Shown here piece by piece: positions 61,250 through 64,000 of a stretch of DNA of 64,000 bases. The translations under genes and the position numbers were made by a program. Position 1 is the stretch's first letter. Each line of letters starts with the position of its first letter. The notes beneath the pieces were generated by a model. That model was not told the DNA's origin and did not search any database. It saw only the letters and a list, made by a program, of their open reading frames with translations. Origin of the DNA: Spirochaetaceae bacterium (GTDB lineage: Bacteria; Spirochaetota; Spirochaetia; CADAEX01). The DNA is taken from contig WQZP01000006.1 of NCBI GenBank assembly GCA_009780675.1, positions 36,465-100,464 of the forward strand, given 5' to 3'.

Positions 61250-61618
61250 CTAGTACAGAAAAATAGTTTCACCATCTTTTGTCAGCTCAATATAATCTTT
61301 CCATTGCATAAATGTATACTGATTATTACTGTATTTTGTTCCTGATGCTGTTACTACCCCTCTTAGTGGAATTTCTTGCCCATCAAGCAGAAGAATAGCA
61401 TCATTTCTTGCATTATTAAAAATAATATCGATAAATTCTCCCTCTCGGTTTGTTATACGTGTATAAATTATATTGTTTCGGGTTTCAGAGACAATACTTC
61501 TTAGCCCAGGGTCAATATTTCTTTCCGCCTTTGCTGTTTTTCCACCTTGGCATGAAAATAACAGAATAACAAATAATATACCCGCGATAAGCGCTTTACT
61601 TATAACATTTCTTAACAT
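61250..61618 (-). CDS. MliC-like lysozyme-inhibitor lipoprotein
   Basis: The signal peptide ends in LLFSC. The C-terminal half (LLLDGQEIPLRGVVTASGTK with YSNNQYTFMQWKDYIEL) matches the MliC domain pattern (LdG, SASGxKY, W/F-K). MliC is a membrane-bound inhibitor of c-type lysozyme, useful against a host or termite gut lysozyme. At 122 aa it is the usual size. GGAGAG precedes the ATG, and a TATAAT lies upstream. Confidence 0.75.
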   Translation of the reverse strand: MLRNVISKALIAGILFVILLFSCQGGKTAKAERNIDPGLRSIVSETRNNIIYTRITNREGEFIDIIFNNARNDAILLLDGQEIPLRGVVTASGTKYSNNQYTFMQWKDYIELTKDGETIFLY

Positions 61619-61732
61619 TGCACTCTCCTTATCCTGATAATTCTCTATTATAGATTATATTTTGGCTTTTGGATAACAATATACTCTAATAAATATAAAT
61701 AATACTGATTTTTTATAATGAAGGGTGAGTTT

Positions 61733-61804
<72 letters not shown>

Positions 61805-61935
61805 ATTTTTTCTGTACAGAAATAATATAAATAAAAAACCGTTTTATTGTCAATACTTTTTACTTGCATAAATAGTCACTATAAGTTAGATTTTCTCAAT
61901 TACTCCCCTGGTTATCAGAGGGTGTGGAGAGGGAA

Positions 61936-62172
61936 ATGGGAATACGTGGCGAAGTTTTTTCATCAAAAGTTCTTACAGAAAAGAGAACTTATTTTTTTAA
62001 TGTAAAAGAAAACAGAAAAGGCGATCTTTTCATGAATGTTGTTGAAAGCAAAAAGCAAGGGGAAGATGGCTTTGAAAGGCACTCAATAATTGTCTACGAA
62101 GAAGATATAGAAGCTTTTTATAAGGAAATGTCCAAAGCAGTAGACTATATCAAAAAAAGCAAATCAAAGTAG
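61936..62172 (+). CDS. PUR-family (DUF3276) nucleic-acid binding protein
   Basis: I start at ATG 61936, six nt after GGAG; a GTG at 61924 is an alternative. The 78-residue protein has [31 protein letters not shown] and [17 protein letters not shown], the PUR repeat of bacterial homologues such as Borrelia BpuR, a DNA/RNA-binding regulator. It likely dimerises and affects transcription or translation. Confidence 0.82.
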   Translation: MGIRGEVFSSKVLTEKRTYFFNVKENRKGDLFMNVVESKKQGEDGFERHSIIVYEEDIEAFYKEMSKAVDYIKKSKSK

Positions 62173-62182
62173 TTTAATTACC

Positions 62183-62743
62183 TTAATTGACTTTAAAACT
62201 TTTTCTGTGGATCTCAGAGTAGCCTATTTTTTTTATTATCTCCCTATGGGCTGATGTAGGATACCCTTTGTGTTTTTCAAAAAGATAATCTCCCTCGATC
62301 CATGAATATCTTATCATCCAGCAATCTCTGACTGTTTTTGCAATTATGGAAGCAGCCTTTATTTCATGGATTTTATCATCTCCTTTAACTATTGCTTCTG
62401 CCTTGCAGTCGACTTCAGGAACAAAAAGGCCATCAACAAGTACGAGGGTTATTTTTCCAGGTTCAAAACCAGTTTTAAGCTCTTCAAACGCTCTCTTCAT
62501 TGCAAGAAGAGTTGCATTATGTATATTCAGCGTATCTATCTCAAGAGGCCATGCCCAGCCCACCCCATAACAACATTTTTGCATCAAAAGCAAACAAATC
62601 TCTTTTCTGGTTTTGGGTGGAAGTTTTTTTGAATCTTTAAGCAAGTCTTTGGGAAAATCTTCTGTAAGAACTACTGCTGCTGCAGTAACAGGTCCTGCGA
62701 GGGGGCCTCTCCCGGCTTCATCAATTCCGCAAATTACAGACAT
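62183..62743 (-). CDS. rnhB: ribonuclease HII
   Basis: Start at ATG 62743, one nt overlap with the MFS stop (TGATG). Catalytic residues: Asp-Glu in GIDEAGRGPLAGPV, Asp in LVLVDGLFVP and Asp in KAASIIAKTVRDCWM. At 186 aa it is close to the usual 190-230. It removes RNA from DNA hybrids in the cytoplasm. The upstream frame is only an extension of the MFS gene. Confidence 0.93.
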   Translation of the reverse strand: MSVICGIDEAGRGPLAGPVTAAAVVLTEDFPKDLLKDSKKLPPKTRKEICLLLMQKCCYGVGWAWPLEIDTLNIHNATLLAMKRAFEELKTGFEPGKITLVLVDGLFVPEVDCKAEAIVKGDDKIHEIKAASIIAKTVRDCWMIRYSWIEGDYLFEKHKGYPTSAHREIIKKIGYSEIHRKSFKVN

Positions 62744-63957
62744 CAGTTTGTCTCCTCTGATGGATGCGAAGAAGCGCTGACAAGCATTGCGAAAAAAATG
62801 CCGAAAACCGCGCCTGCAGCCAGTATTCCCCAGGTCCATGTGTGATGACCAGCAGTGTCACGGACTATGCCTATGAGGAGCGGCGAGAGAAGCGCGCCTA
62901 TCTGAAAAATGCAGTTACCCACTCCTCCGGCTGTGGCTGCCCATTCGGGGCCTGCGCTGTCTGCAAGAAGTATCGAAGCGAGCGCACTGGCACAGGGTAT
63001 AAGAATGCCCAAAACACAGATAACGACAAAAACTCCAACATAGCTGTCCAAACGTCCAAAAATGATAAGCAGTACAGCTGTCAAACAATAACTGGCAATA
63101 ATCATGGTCTTCTTTTTTGATATATTACCTGTTGATATATAGCCTGTCAGCGCAGCTACAGGTATGCCGATAAGACCGTAGACCATCATCAGGCGGCCTG
63201 CTCCAACAAGACAGAGGTCGAGATATTCAGTCATATAGGGGTTTGCGACACTCGCGAAGCCGATTTGACTCCAGACAATACCCAAGCCAGCGAAAGCAAT
63301 CAGGAGCGTATTCCTGTTGCTGAGAACAAACTTGAGGCCTGTTAAAAAGTTCTTGCGAGGACCAGAAACAGAAATTTTTTTATCTTTCATGAAAACTGCA
63401 ATAGCTGCGGCGAACACAATAATAAGGGTGCCTACAAGGCGGAAAGCTCCTTGCCAGCCAAAAAAATCATTCAATACAGGCATAATAAAATTGGGCGCAG
63501 CCAGACCCATAGCTGGCGCAGTCATAACAAAGCCCATCGCAACCCCTCTCTGCGCAGGAGAAAACCAGGTAACGACAGCCTTAATGCAGGAAGAGAACAC
63601 ACATCCGGCTGCCAGGCCGCAGAGAATTCTCAAAACAAAACCAGCTGTATAACTTTCGATAAATCCTATTCCAATGGTTCCTGCTCCCTGTATGGCTACG
63701 GAAATTGCCAGAACCAAACGCGGGCCAAAGCGGTCAGCCAGTATTCCACCAGGAATTTGCATAACGACATAGCCTATGTAAAACGCAGTCATGTATGCCA
63801 TGGCCTCGGTCAGGCCGATATTGAGGACAGGCGCGACAACAGGCACAAGAGGTGGCCAGGCAAAGCGCGAGATAAATGTCATGAAAAAAGAGGTCGTGAC
63901 AAGAGCAGCGATGACCCAACGGTAGCTGCTGTCGCAGCCAATCCTATTTGTATTCAC
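62743..63957 (-). CDS. major facilitator superfamily transporter
   Basis: 404 residues with about 12 membrane spans (for example WVIAALVTTSFFMTFISRFA, FVLRILCGLAAGCVFSSCI). MFS motif A is GGILADRFGPRL in the loop after span 2. Conserved pattern and size fit anion, sugar-acid or oxalate/formate-type carriers, but the substrate is unknown. G+C is higher than the average of the window. The last bases overlap rnhB, so both share a transcript. Confidence 0.85.
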   Translation of the reverse strand: MNTNRIGCDSSYRWVIAALVTTSFFMTFISRFAWPPLVPVVAPVLNIGLTEAMAYMTAFYIGYVVMQIPGGILADRFGPRLVLAISVAIQGAGTIGIGFIESYTAGFVLRILCGLAAGCVFSSCIKAVVTWFSPAQRGVAMGFVMTAPAMGLAAPNFIMPVLNDFFGWQGAFRLVGTLIIVFAAAIAVFMKDKKISVSGPRKNFLTGLKFVLSNRNTLLIAFAGLGIVWSQIGFASVANPYMTEYLDLCLVGAGRLMMVYGLIGIPVAALTGYISTGNISKKKTMIIASYCLTAVLLIIFGRLDSYVGVFVVICVLGILIPCASALASILLADSAGPEWAATAGGVGNCIFQIGALLSPLLIGIVRDTAGHHTWTWGILAAGAVFGIFFAMLVSASSHPSEETN

Positions 63958-64000
63958 CCAGAGACTCTACAGCCATTTTTTGGAGAAATCAAGTCTTTCT

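Overview
The window is AT-rich bacterial DNA that most resembles a spirochaete of the Treponema type. This is an inference from several signs: relaxed spirochaetal lipoboxes (FLFSC, LISC, SISC, SASC, LFSC); an LpoB / COG3014 / LPP20 lipoprotein operon; a lipoprotein plus LysM pair; a small PUR-family nucleic-acid binder; an Ala/Lys/Pro histone-H1-like protein; and c-di-GMP receptors (PilZ, HD-GYP). No rRNA or complete marker gene is present, so genus and species cannot be fixed.

Layout. 1-5 kb: a truncated ATPase, a Met/Gln-repeat lipoprotein, a HicA remnant with an intact HicB antitoxin, a HAD hydrolase and a ferredoxin-type DUF362 protein. 5-14 kb: envelope proteins (lipoprotein, LysM), a PC4/YdbC-like protein, PilZ, an RRM protein, a (p)ppGpp synthetase fused to TPRs, an H1-like protein, a phosphohexomutase and an RNA m5C methyltransferase. 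14-21.4 kb: a signalling operon with an HD-GYP response regulator, a giant hybrid histidine kinase and a small soluble protein. 21.5-27 kb: a second DUF362 ferredoxin, PcrA/UvrD helicase, flavin reductase, YkgJ-like Cys protein and an RLAN/ATP-grasp ligase, followed by an unusual repeat element with inverted ends. 27.5-35.7 kb: glucan synthase and GH57 amylase, CofE-like ligase, metallophosphoesterase, HisI-HisG, KDPG aldolase and KDG kinase. 35.8-42 kb: polyamine genes (agmatinase, carboxynorspermidine decarboxylase and dehydrogenase, arginine decarboxylase) with a VapBC pair inserted in the divergent gap. 42-50 kb: glycogen phosphorylase, DEAD-box helicase, a 35-residue Lys-rich gene, LarA-like protein and glycerate 2-kinase. 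50-58 kb: a four-gene envelope lipoprotein operon and a second large hybrid kinase. 58-64 kb: a PadR regulator with a membrane partner, alpha/beta hydrolase, tRNA-Arg, tRNA-Pro, tRNA-Gly, an MliC-like lipoprotein, PUR protein, RNase HII and an MFS transporter.

How the parts fit. Arginine can be taken to spermidine without S-adenosylmethionine: SpeA, then SpeB, then carboxyspermidine dehydrogenase, then decarboxylase. Glucan synthase, GH57, phosphorylase and phosphohexomutase make a store-and-use route for alpha-glucan. Eda plus KdgK indicate uronate-derived KDG breakdown. Two multi-sensor kinases with a shared Cys-rich PAS, an HD-GYP protein and a PilZ protein point to heavy environmental signalling through c-di-GMP. 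Many promoters fit sigma-70 well (several TTGACA / TATAAT boxes at 16-18 nt), and convergent genes are separated by clear hairpins.

Nothing in the window is plainly a new multi-gene defence or mobile system. The best unexplained items are the repeat element at 27278-27410, the tandem CCCGTA/TACGGG repeat at 61086-61220, the apparently leaderless vapB with its palindromic operator, the decayed hicA, and the duplicated-module SurA-like protein in the LpoB operon.
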